In this document: positions 1 through 8,110 of the stretch, in pieces
How the letters are laid out: each line of letters opens with the position of its first letter
Numbering within the stretch: the first letter of the stretch is position 1
DNA from: Candidatus Marinamargulisbacteria bacterium
GTDB taxonomy: Bacteria > Margulisbacteria > Marinamargulisbacteria > UBA817
Assembly (NCBI GenBank): GCA_023262965.1
Contig: JALQXX010000009.1
Coordinates: 1-41,660 of the forward strand
Direction of reading: 5' to 3'
Length of the DNA: 41,660 nt
Program-made: the position numbers and the translations under genes
Notes under the pieces: generated by a model
Databases searched by the model: none
What the model was told of the DNA's origin: nothing
Seen by the model: only the letters and a program-made list of their open reading frames with translations

Positions 1-26
1 TTTATATTTTTAATATATATTTTAAA

Positions 27-48
27 AGGCGCGAGCCTATTGCTTTTT
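27..48 (+). terminator. Weak hairpin with T-run
   Basis: AGGC (27-30) and GCCT (35-38) form a 4-bp stem around a GCGA tetraloop, followed by ATTGCTTTTT. It could end a gene lying before the window. The stem is short, so this is only suggestive. Confidence 0.3.
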
Positions 49-54
49 GAGCTG

Positions 55-100
55 TAACACTTTCGTAGCTCAGTTTATAACACTTTCGTAGCTCAGTTTA
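55..100 (+). repeat. Two perfect 23-bp tandem repeats
   Basis: Positions 55-77 and 78-100 are identical; the core is TTTCGTAGCTCAGTTTA. A degenerate third version, GCTATCCCAGTTT, follows at 105-117 and overlaps the promoter of the next gene. A 27-nt segment including the first unit (51-77) recurs at 30184-30210 with one mismatch, upstream of lipA. The position directly upstream of a promoter suggests an activator site or UP-like element, but a scar of past insertion is also possible. Confidence 0.85.
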
Positions 101-102
101 TG

Positions 103-131
103 TTGCTATCCCAGTTTGCATCCATTACACT
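103..131 (+). promoter_or_regulatory. Promoter of the TPR gene, leaderless type
   Basis: TTGCTA (103-108), a 17-nt spacer and TACACT (126-131). The start codon at 139 is 7 nt after the -10 box, so transcription should begin at or next to the ATG. There is no Shine-Dalgarno sequence. Confidence 0.6.
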
Positions 132-138
132 GTAGCCC

Positions 139-921
139 ATGAGTTTGTATTACTGCGCCACATGCAAACACGCATTTTTACCAGAAAAAACCGTAACGGA
201 TGGCAATGCCCTATTTTGTCAAAAATGCCACGAGGGGTTAATCAATTTGGGGGCCGAATCCAGTCGCATTAGTTTGCAGGCGCATTTGGAATCGCAATCG
301 CCAGCAGAGCCCGTCAGCCCCTACACATTGACGTCGACCAAGCAGTACACCCAACCCAAACACGATCCCATTTTAATGGATTGTCAGGTGCAGTTACAGG
401 CCAATCCCCTGAACACGGACGCATTAATGACATTGGCCACCTGGCATTACAGCCATAACGGCCATAATGAAGCCGTGGCAATTCTTCGCCATATAATGCG
501 TATTGACCCTGATTACAAGCCGGCCCACACCTTGCTCAGTCGATTGGCTGCCCCAACCGATGATGTAACCAATATAGACGTATTGGAACAAATCGGATTA
601 AAGCACGTCGCCTCGGGAAACAGCCAAGCCGCCATTGCCGTATTCACAAAAATTTTGGATCAGGATCCCACCCATCGGGCCGCCCACCGGTACTTGGCCG
701 ACAGTTACAGCCATATAGGGGACTATGAATCGGCGATTTTGCACTTAAATCAGCTGTATCTGTATTGCCCCACCAATCCCCACGTGCTATTTAATTTGGC
801 CGTTGCATTTTATCATACACGGGCATACGATCGCGCAAAGAGTAGCCTTTTGGCGGCCCAACAGTGCTGCAATGACCCCGCATTAAGCCACGATATTGCC
901 GACTTTTTAGAAAAACTATAG
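139..921 (+). CDS. Zinc-ribbon and TPR repeat protein
   Basis: This 260-residue protein opens with a zinc-ribbon-like module: C6-x2-C9 and C27-x2-C30. The rest is helical with TPR-like repeats: one around residues 93-135, then a cleaner set around 148-260 with the usual alternation of small and large hydrophobic residues. TPRs mediate protein contacts; the ribbon may add metal or nucleic-acid binding. There is no signal peptide or membrane segment, so it is probably cytoplasmic. The start at 139 is supported by a promoter whose -10 box ends 7 nt upstream. The gene appears monocistronic and faces the minus-strand RsbW-like gene. The precise role is unknown. Confidence 0.8.
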   Translation: MSLYYCATCKHAFLPEKTVTDGNALFCQKCHEGLINLGAESSRISLQAHLESQSPAEPVSPYTLTSTKQYTQPKHDPILMDCQVQLQANPLNTDALMTLATWHYSHNGHNEAVAILRHIMRIDPDYKPAHTLLSRLAAPTDDVTNIDVLEQIGLKHVASGNSQAAIAVFTKILDQDPTHRAAHRYLADSYSHIGDYESAILHLNQLYLYCPTNPHVLFNLAVAFYHTRAYDRAKSSLLAAQQCCNDPALSHDIADFLEKL

Positions 922-970
922 CCCCCACCAGGGGGAACCACGACTAAAAATCCCCCCAAAAAAAACCGGT

Positions 971-1429
971 TTACGAGGTGTGTTTGGCCATAGTAATGGT
1001 GGTGCCTTCACCCGGCACAGACACAATTTGGGTGTCATCCATTAGATTTTTAATAAACGTTAACCCCAAACCCAGCCGAGGCACATTCTCGTCAATATCC
1101 GCTAAGGTCCGCTCATCAATGGGCACATGACTTAAGGCGTCAATATCAAATCCCTTGCCGGTGTCTTTTACAACAATCGATAGTTTGTCGGGAAATAGAT
1201 GAAAGGTAAGGTGAATCCGCTCGTTTTGAGGCGTATCGTACGCGTACTGGACGGCATTGGTGCAGGCCTCCGACACCGCTATTTTAATATCTTCAATTTC
1301 TTCCACAGAAAAATTCATACGTGTTGCAATACCGGAAACGGTTAAACGAATAACCCCGACATACTCGGACATGCAAGGAATGCTTAATTCTACGTGCTCA
1401 GCTTGATTGGTAAGTCGTTCTAATAACAT
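971..1429 (-). CDS. RsbW-like anti-sigma factor / GHKL serine kinase
   Basis: The protein has the GHKL ATPase fold of the RsbW/SpoIIAB family. The N-box is in IAVSEACTNAVQYAY, the G1 box is DTGKGFD and the G2 box is GLGLTFIKNL. Family members bind a sigma factor or phosphorylate an STAS-domain antagonist. No sigma factor or antagonist gene lies next to it. The frame is open back to a GTG at 1504, which would give 177 residues. Family alignment favours the ATG at 1429, about 13 residues before the first conserved strand (ELSIP). A strong AAAGGAG lies between the two candidates, about 27 nt before 1429, with no ordinary in-frame start at normal spacing, so the start is unresolved. Confidence 0.8.
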   Translation of the reverse strand: MLLERLTNQAEHVELSIPCMSEYVGVIRLTVSGIATRMNFSVEEIEDIKIAVSEACTNAVQYAYDTPQNERIHLTFHLFPDKLSIVVKDTGKGFDIDALSHVPIDERTLADIDENVPRLGLGLTFIKNLMDDTQIVSVPGEGTTITMAKHTS

Positions 1430-1533
1430 AGCTACATCTATTAAGATACCACATCTCCTTTGAATGACTAAATCTTTTTTATCTATTTTCTGCGTTGACA
1501 ACACAACGGATTTGGATTAAGGTCATATCTACA

Positions 1534-1770
1534 ATGAGTAAAAAAGTGAATCAATCTAAAAAAGTTAGTGACATTACATTCGATTACCACAGCAACATTG
1601 TTGTATCGTGTGCCTGTGGGGCATCGTATAAAACCGGGTCAACACAGCCGGAACTTCGGGTGGACATTTGTGCCAATTGCCATCCGTTTTTTACGGGTGA
1701 AAATAAAATTGTTGACGCTGAAGGGCGTGTTGAAAAGTTCAAAAAGAAATACGCCAAGTTTTCGAAGTAG
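1534..1770 (+). CDS. rpmE: 50S ribosomal protein L31
   Basis: A 78-residue L31-type protein. It keeps a C-x-C pair (SCACGAS) and a CANCHPFF motif like those of the zinc-binding form. The basic C-terminus KFKKKYAKF is typical. L31 bridges the ribosomal subunits. I use the ATG at 1534: an in-frame ATG at 1495 would add a non-conserved 13-residue extension. AAGG lies 11 nt upstream, a weak ribosome-binding site. It is the first gene of rpmE-prfA-prmC-dinG-like, with prfA 9 nt downstream. rpmE followed by prfA and prmC is a common bacterial order. Confidence 0.93.
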   Translation: MSKKVNQSKKVSDITFDYHSNIVVSCACGASYKTGSTQPELRVDICANCHPFFTGENKIVDAEGRVEKFKKKYAKFSK

Positions 1771-1779
1771 TCACTTTTT

Positions 1780-2835
1780 ATGGCGTCGGCATCCTATGAA
1801 GACATTGAGCTTCAATTTGAAGACATTGAGCGTCGTTTAGCGGATCCCGACGTCGTCGCCAATCAGTCCCAATACAAAGTGTTATCTCAGCGATATACCG
1901 AGCTGAAAACATTTGTTCAGTTGTATCGAGAGTACAAGCAGCTTGAGGCCGAAAAAACCGATGTGACAGCCTTACTGGATGATGCCGAAATGGGTGAGGT
2001 TGCCCACGATGAGTTACAGGTCATTAATGATCGCTTAGCAGCCATTGACGATGAGCTGCAACTGTTTTTAATTCCCAAAGACCCCGACGATTACCGAAAC
2101 GCGATTGTGGAAATTCGGCAAGGCACCGGTGGGGAAGAGGCGGCCTTATTTGCCAACGTGTTATTTGGCATGTACCAACGCTATGCCGATAGAAAAGGCT
2201 GGACAATTGAGATTATGTCCCAAAGTTTAACCGAGATGGGGGGGATTAAAGAGGTGAGTTTTACCGTATCGGGCCAGGGGGTGTACCGTGAATTGAAATT
2301 TGAAATTGGGACGCACCGTGTGCAGCGTGTTCCGACAACGGAACGATCGGGCCGGATTCATACATCGGCAGCAACGGTGGCCGTCCTGCCGGAAGTCGAA
2401 GCGGTAGATGTGGACCTGTCGATGAAGGATATTCGGGTGGACACGTACCGGGCCTCGGGTGCGGGGGGTCAGCACGTCAATAAAACCAGTTCGGCGGTGC
2501 GATTGACCCACATTCCCACCAATATTGTGGTGGCCTGTCAAGACGAGCGGTCTCAATTTCAAAATAAAGACAAGGCCATGCGCTTATTGCGTGCCAAAAT
2601 TTATGAGATGCAGGTAACCGAGCAGCGAAAAAAAACATCGGACATGCGAAAATCGCAGGTGGGTAGTGGGGATCGATCCGAAAAAATTCGCACCTACAAT
2701 TACCCACAAGGTCGCGTTACCGATCATCGCATCGGGCTAACCGTACACACTTTGGATCGCGTTCTTCAGGGGGAGTTGGAGCCGATCATAACCGCATTAA
2801 TCAAGGATGACCGGATCAAAAAATTGCAAATGTAG
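1780..2835 (+). CDS. prfA: Peptide chain release factor 1
   Basis: This 351-residue class I release factor reads UAA and UAG and triggers peptidyl-tRNA hydrolysis. The GGQ motif is in ASGAGGQHVNKTSSAV. The P-x-T anticodon-like motif is in RVPTTERSGRIHTSA, which marks RF1 rather than RF2 (RF2, at 21774-22875, has SPF). The length is normal. The start follows rpmE by 9 nt without a visible Shine-Dalgarno sequence, so translational coupling is likely. The 3' end overlaps prmC, which methylates the GGQ glutamine of this protein. Confidence 0.96.
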   Translation: MASASYEDIELQFEDIERRLADPDVVANQSQYKVLSQRYTELKTFVQLYREYKQLEAEKTDVTALLDDAEMGEVAHDELQVINDRLAAIDDELQLFLIPKDPDDYRNAIVEIRQGTGGEEAALFANVLFGMYQRYADRKGWTIEIMSQSLTEMGGIKEVSFTVSGQGVYRELKFEIGTHRVQRVPTTERSGRIHTSAATVAVLPEVEAVDVDLSMKDIRVDTYRASGAGGQHVNKTSSAVRLTHIPTNIVVACQDERSQFQNKDKAMRLLRAKIYEMQVTEQRKKTSDMRKSQVGSGDRSEKIRTYNYPQGRVTDHRIGLTVHTLDRVLQGELEPIITALIKDDRIKKLQM

Positions 2836-3733
2836 GCCCCAATCCGCGCGAGACGCTTATCAAGATGCCTACAGAACCCTGTGTCAGCACGGCATTGATG
2901 ACGCACAAGCAACGGCCATTCGAATTTTAGAGCACGTACTCAACGAACGCTATGTGCAATTGATTGCCTGGGACATCCCCATAGAGCCCCCCCAGCAGGC
3001 CCTCATTAAAGATTATATATCCCGATGTGTGAATCAGGAGCCCGTGGCCTACATATTAGGTGAGGCCTGGTTTTATGGGCATCGGTATCACATAGCCCCC
3101 GGCGTGTTGATCCCACGGCCCGAAACGGAGCTTTTGGTACAGCATGGGATGGCGGTTTTGGATCAGCTCGAATCCCTAGGTCACCAGCCCGTTGTGTTGG
3201 AATGTGGTGTTGGCTCAGGGGTCATTGGCATTGAATTGAGTCGGGCGTATCCGCATATTCCGGTGTATGGGTGGGATATCTCACCCCAGGCCATTCGGGT
3301 GGCCAATCGCAATATACAGGCGCATGGGTGCGTCAATATGCATATAACTGAGGGGGATTTTTTTGAGGGAGTGGCCAATCACATCCTTCCGGATACGGTG
3401 ACGCCGGTGGTTATAGCCAATCCCCCCTATATTGATCCCAATTACCCCAACCTGTCGCCCTGTGTACAAAAAGAACCCCCAGAGGCCTTATTTGCGTCCA
3501 ATGGCGGCCTGAGTGTGATCCAGGCCTTGGTGGCGTTGGTGCGTGATCGCGAGTGGGTGCTTCTATCGGAAATGGGGTACAATCATCGCGCACCATTGGG
3601 TGACATGATGGCTGGGCTGCCCGTGTCATTTGCAACCGATTGGGCGGGACATGATCGATTTGTCGGGTATGTGGGCAGTCCGCAGCTGGCGAATATCGAA
3701 ATATTCGGCAAAAAAATGAATGAACCAGTATGA
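2807..3733 (+). CDS. prmC: Release factor glutamine methyltransferase
   Basis: PrmC (HemK) N5-methylates the glutamine of GGQ in RF1 and RF2 using S-adenosylmethionine. The SAM-binding loop is LECGVGSGVIGIELS and the substrate motif NPPY is in VIANPPYIDPNYP. The N-terminal helical domain (about residues 15-85) is present, and the length of 308 is slightly above the family norm. The frame overlaps the end of prfA by 29 nt. The first 12 or so residues look unconserved, but no other ordinary start lies before the conserved region. The stop overlaps the next ATG. Confidence 0.93.
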   Translation: MTGSKNCKCRPQSARDAYQDAYRTLCQHGIDDAQATAIRILEHVLNERYVQLIAWDIPIEPPQQALIKDYISRCVNQEPVAYILGEAWFYGHRYHIAPGVLIPRPETELLVQHGMAVLDQLESLGHQPVVLECGVGSGVIGIELSRAYPHIPVYGWDISPQAIRVANRNIQAHGCVNMHITEGDFFEGVANHILPDTVTPVVIANPPYIDPNYPNLSPCVQKEPPEALFASNGGLSVIQALVALVRDREWVLLSEMGYNHRAPLGDMMAGLPVSFATDWAGHDRFVGYVGSPQLANIEIFGKKMNEPV

Positions 3734-5967
3734 TAAGTAGTATGGATCGAATTGTCTTTTTGGATTTTGAGACGTATCCCGTGAAAGGCAAATCGTTTTT
3801 AATGGAGATTGGGTGTGTGGTGTATGCGAATGGGGCCGTATCCGAAACGTATCATACCATGATTCGACCGGTGGCTAAGGTGTCGAATTTTGTACTGCGA
3901 TTAACGGGTATCCATGAAGCCGATCTGCTAAAAGCCCCGCTTTTTGCCGATGTGATGGATGATTTTTATACCTTTATTGGGGATTCGGTGGTTGTGGCGC
4001 ATAATGCGCCATTGGATCGATTGAGTTATGAGCAGACCTGTGCCCATCACGGCATGGAATCACGCGAATTCAAATGGATTGACTCTCAAGATGTTGTTAA
4101 GATCATGCATCCGGATTGTCAATCATTGCAACTTCAAGCCTTATTGGCGCATTTTAACATTACTTTGGGCGCTAAGCATCGTGCTTTGGATGATGCCAAA
4201 GGGTTGGGGGAGTTGTTTTTGACACTACAGGCCGATTATGCCATGCATTTTTCGATGGAGGAATGGCAAATAGTGACTCAAAATTCCCACATGGGACTAC
4301 GGTATTTACTGCAATTCATAACGCAATTTTTTAGACGGGTGGCGGTGAATCATCGCTCAATAAATACCGATGAAATGGATGTTCCACCCAGTCTGCTGCA
4401 TCCCCGGCAAGCGCATCATGTGGTAGCGATGCCTACCCACGACACCTCGGATTCAGGGTGCATGGTGATTGTTTCTCGGCATTGCGATGCCCCCCATCCG
4501 GTTATTTATGCGGAATCGGACTATGTTATTCCACCGGCTATTGCGACATTTTACCCCATTTTTTCATCAAAAACGGCCACGTATTCAGAGTTGGTTGAGG
4601 TAATTGCTATCATGAATTGGATTCGGCAAACCACCACGTACTTAAAAAGGGATTTAAATGAAAATTTATGGCGACGGTATACTATGGTGATTGGGCAGCT
4701 TATTCCGATTCAAAAGAAGCATAAAATACACTTTTTAACCGCATTGTTTCGATTGTATACGCAGCAATCGCCGGTGATTACCTGTCATGTAAGTACATTT
4801 TTGGTAATTGTTGTAAATGCCCCCAAACAGATGTGGGATTGCCATATTGTATGGAAGCCCTTCATGGCCTTGAATCAGGGCCTTATTCAGGAACGATCCG
4901 GCGCATTGACGTCTGAAGACTATAAGCCACTCTGGCAGATTGTGGTTCTGTTGTCGGGATTGGTGACTGTTCAAAAGGATTCCGTATCATTTATTCGAGA
5001 TGTGGCCAAAATTCGCCATCGTATTGGGTGTATTCATGATGAAAAACAAACGGTGTTTTCGCGGGTGGATGCCTTAATAGCCGCGTTGTCGGTGACGGTT
5101 TGTGCCAAACGGCAGGTATTGATGAATCAGTACGTCAAAGAAACGGTTGAATGGCAGCAATTGCAAAAATCCATGGGTATATTATTGCATCATTTACGGG
5201 AGTTGGTACGGTTGATACGGCAACTGCGTCTCCAGCTAGATGCCATATACGATTCTTGGATTACCGATGTTGTATCGTATATTCGGGATTTAACAAAGCG
5301 AATGGCCCGGGTTATTGGCGATACAAATGATGCGTATGGTATGTATTTGGAGTCATTAACCAATAATCGCCCTAAAAATTGCTCAATTGTATGGGCCCCC
5401 ATTAACAATCATGCCATCTACGATAGTGTTGCCGCGTTTTCAAAAAAAATGACGCTGTATCAGCCATTTATTCAGCATTTATCCTTAGATCATTTGGGCA
5501 CAATTGTGGGGATGCCCCTGATTTCCCCTGCACCCAAGTCAGCCGGGCATTTGGCGCATGTGGCAATATTTACCGCCAATCAAGGGGAATGTAAGCAGTG
5601 GGTAGTGACTAAATCGCGAGGTCATCATGTGGTGGTGGTGTGCAATGATTATTTTGGGTTAAAGGCATGGAAACGGGATCTATATGCTCTGGTTAAGTCA
5701 TCGACAACAACCATTGCTTTTTTTACTATTGATCAACTGGAGCATGCTGAATTTCCTAAAAACCCTGCGGTTATTTTTCCAGATGTAGACCCGCCCACTA
5801 CACTAAATCCACTATTTCGGCGTCAGTTGGAATCGATGTCGATGGACGAACCCACCTTTGAGCGGCAATTGGTTATTAACTATGTGTACGCATTGGTTGG
5901 ATTGGTTACCGATTTGGGGTATTCGCAGCTGGCGATTGCTTTTCGGCGTGCGCCTTCCTTGACATGA
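3730..5967 (+). CDS. DinG-like protein: intact DEDDh exonuclease, degenerate helicase
   Basis: Residues 1-170 form a DnaQ-type 3'-5' exonuclease with a full DEDDh set: D12 and E14 in FLDFET, D96 in AHNAPLDR, and H150 and D155 in KHRALDDAK. The remaining 575 residues follow the outline of the Firmicutes-type DinG helicase. WAPINNHAIYDSVAAF resembles the SAPIDV region. From about residue 628, KSRGHHVVVVCNDY and the following FPDVDPPTTLNPLFRRQLE resemble the late RecD2/XPD-type motifs. No Walker A, no DEAH box and no Q-x-x-GRxIR motif VI can be found. The ATPase is probably dead and the domain may now be a scaffold. The start overlaps the prmC stop; M5 is an alternative. Confidence 0.75.
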   Translation: MISSMDRIVFLDFETYPVKGKSFLMEIGCVVYANGAVSETYHTMIRPVAKVSNFVLRLTGIHEADLLKAPLFADVMDDFYTFIGDSVVVAHNAPLDRLSYEQTCAHHGMESREFKWIDSQDVVKIMHPDCQSLQLQALLAHFNITLGAKHRALDDAKGLGELFLTLQADYAMHFSMEEWQIVTQNSHMGLRYLLQFITQFFRRVAVNHRSINTDEMDVPPSLLHPRQAHHVVAMPTHDTSDSGCMVIVSRHCDAPHPVIYAESDYVIPPAIATFYPIFSSKTATYSELVEVIAIMNWIRQTTTYLKRDLNENLWRRYTMVIGQLIPIQKKHKIHFLTALFRLYTQQSPVITCHVSTFLVIVVNAPKQMWDCHIVWKPFMALNQGLIQERSGALTSEDYKPLWQIVVLLSGLVTVQKDSVSFIRDVAKIRHRIGCIHDEKQTVFSRVDALIAALSVTVCAKRQVLMNQYVKETVEWQQLQKSMGILLHHLRELVRLIRQLRLQLDAIYDSWITDVVSYIRDLTKRMARVIGDTNDAYGMYLESLTNNRPKNCSIVWAPINNHAIYDSVAAFSKKMTLYQPFIQHLSLDHLGTIVGMPLISPAPKSAGHLAHVAIFTANQGECKQWVVTKSRGHHVVVVCNDYFGLKAWKRDLYALVKSSTTTIAFFTIDQLEHAEFPKNPAVIFPDVDPPTTLNPLFRRQLESMSMDEPTFERQLVINYVYALVGLVTDLGYSQLAIAFRRAPSLT

Positions 5968-6039
5968 TCCTCCTTTGGGGGTCTTCCGGGTTAGTGCAGG
6001 CGCTTTCTTCAATCGGCATATACAAGAACTAGCGTCGTA

Positions 6040-6048
6040 TGATACACT
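6040..6048 (+). promoter_or_regulatory. Candidate extended -10 promoter for gyrB-gyrA
   Basis: TG-n-TACACT (TG 6040-6041, TACACT 6043-6048) is an extended -10 element about 80 nt before gyrB; there is no good -35 box. Between it and the gene is a separated inverted repeat, ACACATTT (6056-6063) and AAATGTGT (6094-6101), which could be an operator. gyrB itself lacks both a good Shine-Dalgarno site and a -10 box close to its ATG. Confidence 0.35.
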
Positions 6049-6128
6049 AGTATATACACATTTTGTGAGTTGTTTCCCTAAGAGATGGTAAACAAATGTG
6101 TTAATTTTTGAAATAAAGCGAGAAAATT

Positions 6129-8096
6129 ATGAGTCAAAATTACGGTGCGGATCACATAAAAGTATTAGAGGGGTTGGAAGCCGTCCGAAAACGGCCCGGT
6201 ATGTACATCGGGTCAACCGGTGTGAATGGGTTAAATCATTTAATTTATGAGGTGGTTGATAACAGTGTGGATGAGGCTATGGCGGGGTACTGCACCACCA
6301 TTTACGTTACCATTGAATCGGACAGCAGTGTGACGGTTTCGGATAACGGGCGGGGAATTCCGATTGATACTCACAAAGAAAAAAAATTACCGGCTGTAGA
6401 AGTGGTATTAACCACCCTCCATGCTGGGGGAAAGTTTGAAGGGGAAGGGTACAAGGTTTCGGGTGGACTCCATGGGGTGGGTGTTTCGGTGGTGAATGCC
6501 CTGTCGGAATGGTTGGAGGTAACGGTTGTTCGGGACCGTAAGCAGTATGTTCAAACATACTACAAAGGGACGCCCAAACAAGCCATTGGCACGTTTTCAG
6601 ATGTGTCTAGCGATGACACCGGCACCACCATTCGATTTAAACCCGATGCCACCATTTTTGATACCATGGAATTTGGTGTGGCTACCATTGAACATCGATT
6701 AAAAGAGCTGGCGTATTTGAATCGAGGGCTTCAGATCCATTTCACCAACCGCTTGGAATCTCCCGATGGTACGGGGGTGCTTTATGAATTTGAAGGGGGG
6801 ATTTCGTCGTACGTTACCGACCTCAATCAAAATAAAGAGCCCCTCTTTGATCCCCCGGTATACCTTAAAAAAAGCCGCGAGTTGTACGATGTTGAAGTGG
6901 CGATTCAATATGTATCCGATCATTACGATGAGCAAATTGCCTCGTTTGCCAATAACATTCGTACCCGAGAAGGGGGTACGCATTTGGCGGGATTTCGATC
7001 GGCACTAACCCGTGTTATTAATGTGTTTGCTAAAAAATACGATCTCATTAAAAAAGATAAGGATAGTGCGCTAACGGGGCATGATTTACGCGAAGGACTC
7101 ACGGCGGTTATTAGTGTCAAACTGCAAAATCCGCAATTTGAAGGGCAAACCAAAACCAAGTTGGGCAATTCTGAAATTAAAGGGGTGGTGGATTCCATGT
7201 TGGACGAGGGTCTCACCGATTATATGGAGACCAATCCCAAGGTGGCTAAATTGATTATTACCAAGGCCCTGCAAGCTCAGCGGGTTCGGGAAGCCGCGCG
7301 CAAGGCCCAAGATTTGGCGCGGCGAAAGTCCAGTTTGGAAAGCACCACGTTGCCGGGCAAGTTGGCCGATTGCAGTGAAAAAGACCCGTCTAAATGCGAG
7401 ATCTTTTTGGTTGAAGGGGATTCGGCAGGCGGTTCCGCTAAGCAAGGGCGTGACCGAAATTTTCAGGCCATTTTGCCATTGCGAGGTAAGGTACTAAACG
7501 TTGAAAAATCCCGTCTCGACAAAATTTTAGCCAACGAAGAGATTCGATCCTTGATTACCGCCGTGGGACCGGAAGCCCTCAACAGTTTATCGGTGGATGC
7601 CTCCAAACAGGACGATGACATTACACCAGAGGATGTTTTAAAAAAGCTGCGTTATCACAAAATTGTTATTATGACCGATGCGGATGTTGATGGGGCCCAC
7701 ATTCGAACCCTGTTGCTTACATTTTTCTTTCGATATGCGCGGGAATTGATTGAGGCGGGAGCCTTGTATATTGCCCAACCGCCGCTGTATTTAATTCGGC
7801 AAGGCAAAGGCGGCGTGTATGCGTATAATGACACCGAGTTGGATTCCAAGCTTCGTGAATTGGGCAAAGACCGGGACAAAGTCACCATTCAGCGCTACAA
7901 AGGATTGGGAGAAATGAACCCGGATCAGTTATGGGAAACCACCCTCAATCCCGACAAACGCCAATTGTTGCAGGTGAATATTCACGATGGCGAGGTGGCG
8001 GATGAGATTTTTACATTATTGATGGGCAGCAAAGTGGACCCACGTAAAGCATTTATTGAAAAATACGCCAGCACTGTGCGGTGGATTGATGTATAA
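6129..8096 (+). CDS. gyrB: DNA gyrase subunit B
   Basis: This 655-residue protein is the ATPase subunit of gyrase, which introduces negative supercoils with GyrA. It shows the GHKL ATPase ([35 protein letters not shown]), the transducer domain, and a TOPRIM domain with [15 protein letters not shown] and [12 protein letters not shown]. The C-terminal [18 protein letters not shown] motif is standard. The short length shows it lacks the insert of proteobacterial GyrB. The upstream region has only weak GAGA at Shine-Dalgarno distance. gyrA follows 14 nt later, so the two form an operon. Confidence 0.97.
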   Translation: MSQNYGADHIKVLEGLEAVRKRPGMYIGSTGVNGLNHLIYEVVDNSVDEAMAGYCTTIYVTIESDSSVTVSDNGRGIPIDTHKEKKLPAVEVVLTTLHAGGKFEGEGYKVSGGLHGVGVSVVNALSEWLEVTVVRDRKQYVQTYYKGTPKQAIGTFSDVSSDDTGTTIRFKPDATIFDTMEFGVATIEHRLKELAYLNRGLQIHFTNRLESPDGTGVLYEFEGGISSYVTDLNQNKEPLFDPPVYLKKSRELYDVEVAIQYVSDHYDEQIASFANNIRTREGGTHLAGFRSALTRVINVFAKKYDLIKKDKDSALTGHDLREGLTAVISVKLQNPQFEGQTKTKLGNSEIKGVVDSMLDEGLTDYMETNPKVAKLIITKALQAQRVREAARKAQDLARRKSSLESTTLPGKLADCSEKDPSKCEIFLVEGDSAGGSAKQGRDRNFQAILPLRGKVLNVEKSRLDKILANEEIRSLITAVGPEALNSLSVDASKQDDDITPEDVLKKLRYHKIVIMTDADVDGAHIRTLLLTFFFRYARELIEAGALYIAQPPLYLIRQGKGGVYAYNDTELDSKLRELGKDRDKVTIQRYKGLGEMNPDQLWETTLNPDKRQLLQVNIHDGEVADEIFTLLMGSKVDPRKAFIEKYASTVRWIDV

Positions 8097-8110
8097 AAGG
8101 AGACGAGACA

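Noticed and set aside
61-100. tRNA-like D-arm motif (TAGCTCAGTT) in the tandem repeat
   Set aside because: The motif matches a tRNA A-box by eye, but no acceptor, anticodon or T-arm follows and the units are only 23 bp apart.
55-100. CRISPR array
   Set aside because: Repeats are directly adjacent with no spacers and there are no cas genes.
1495-1500. Consensus TTGACA as the rpmE -35 box
   Set aside because: No -10 box lies 16-18 nt downstream; TATCTA at 1526 is 25 nt away.
3730-5967. Pseudogene call for the DinG-like gene
   Set aside because: The frame is full length without stops or shifts and the exonuclease residues are intact; loss is limited to helicase motifs.
5968-6128. Replication origin before gyrB
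   Set aside because: gyrB is often near oriC, but no dnaA, dnaN, recF or DnaA-box cluster is visible.
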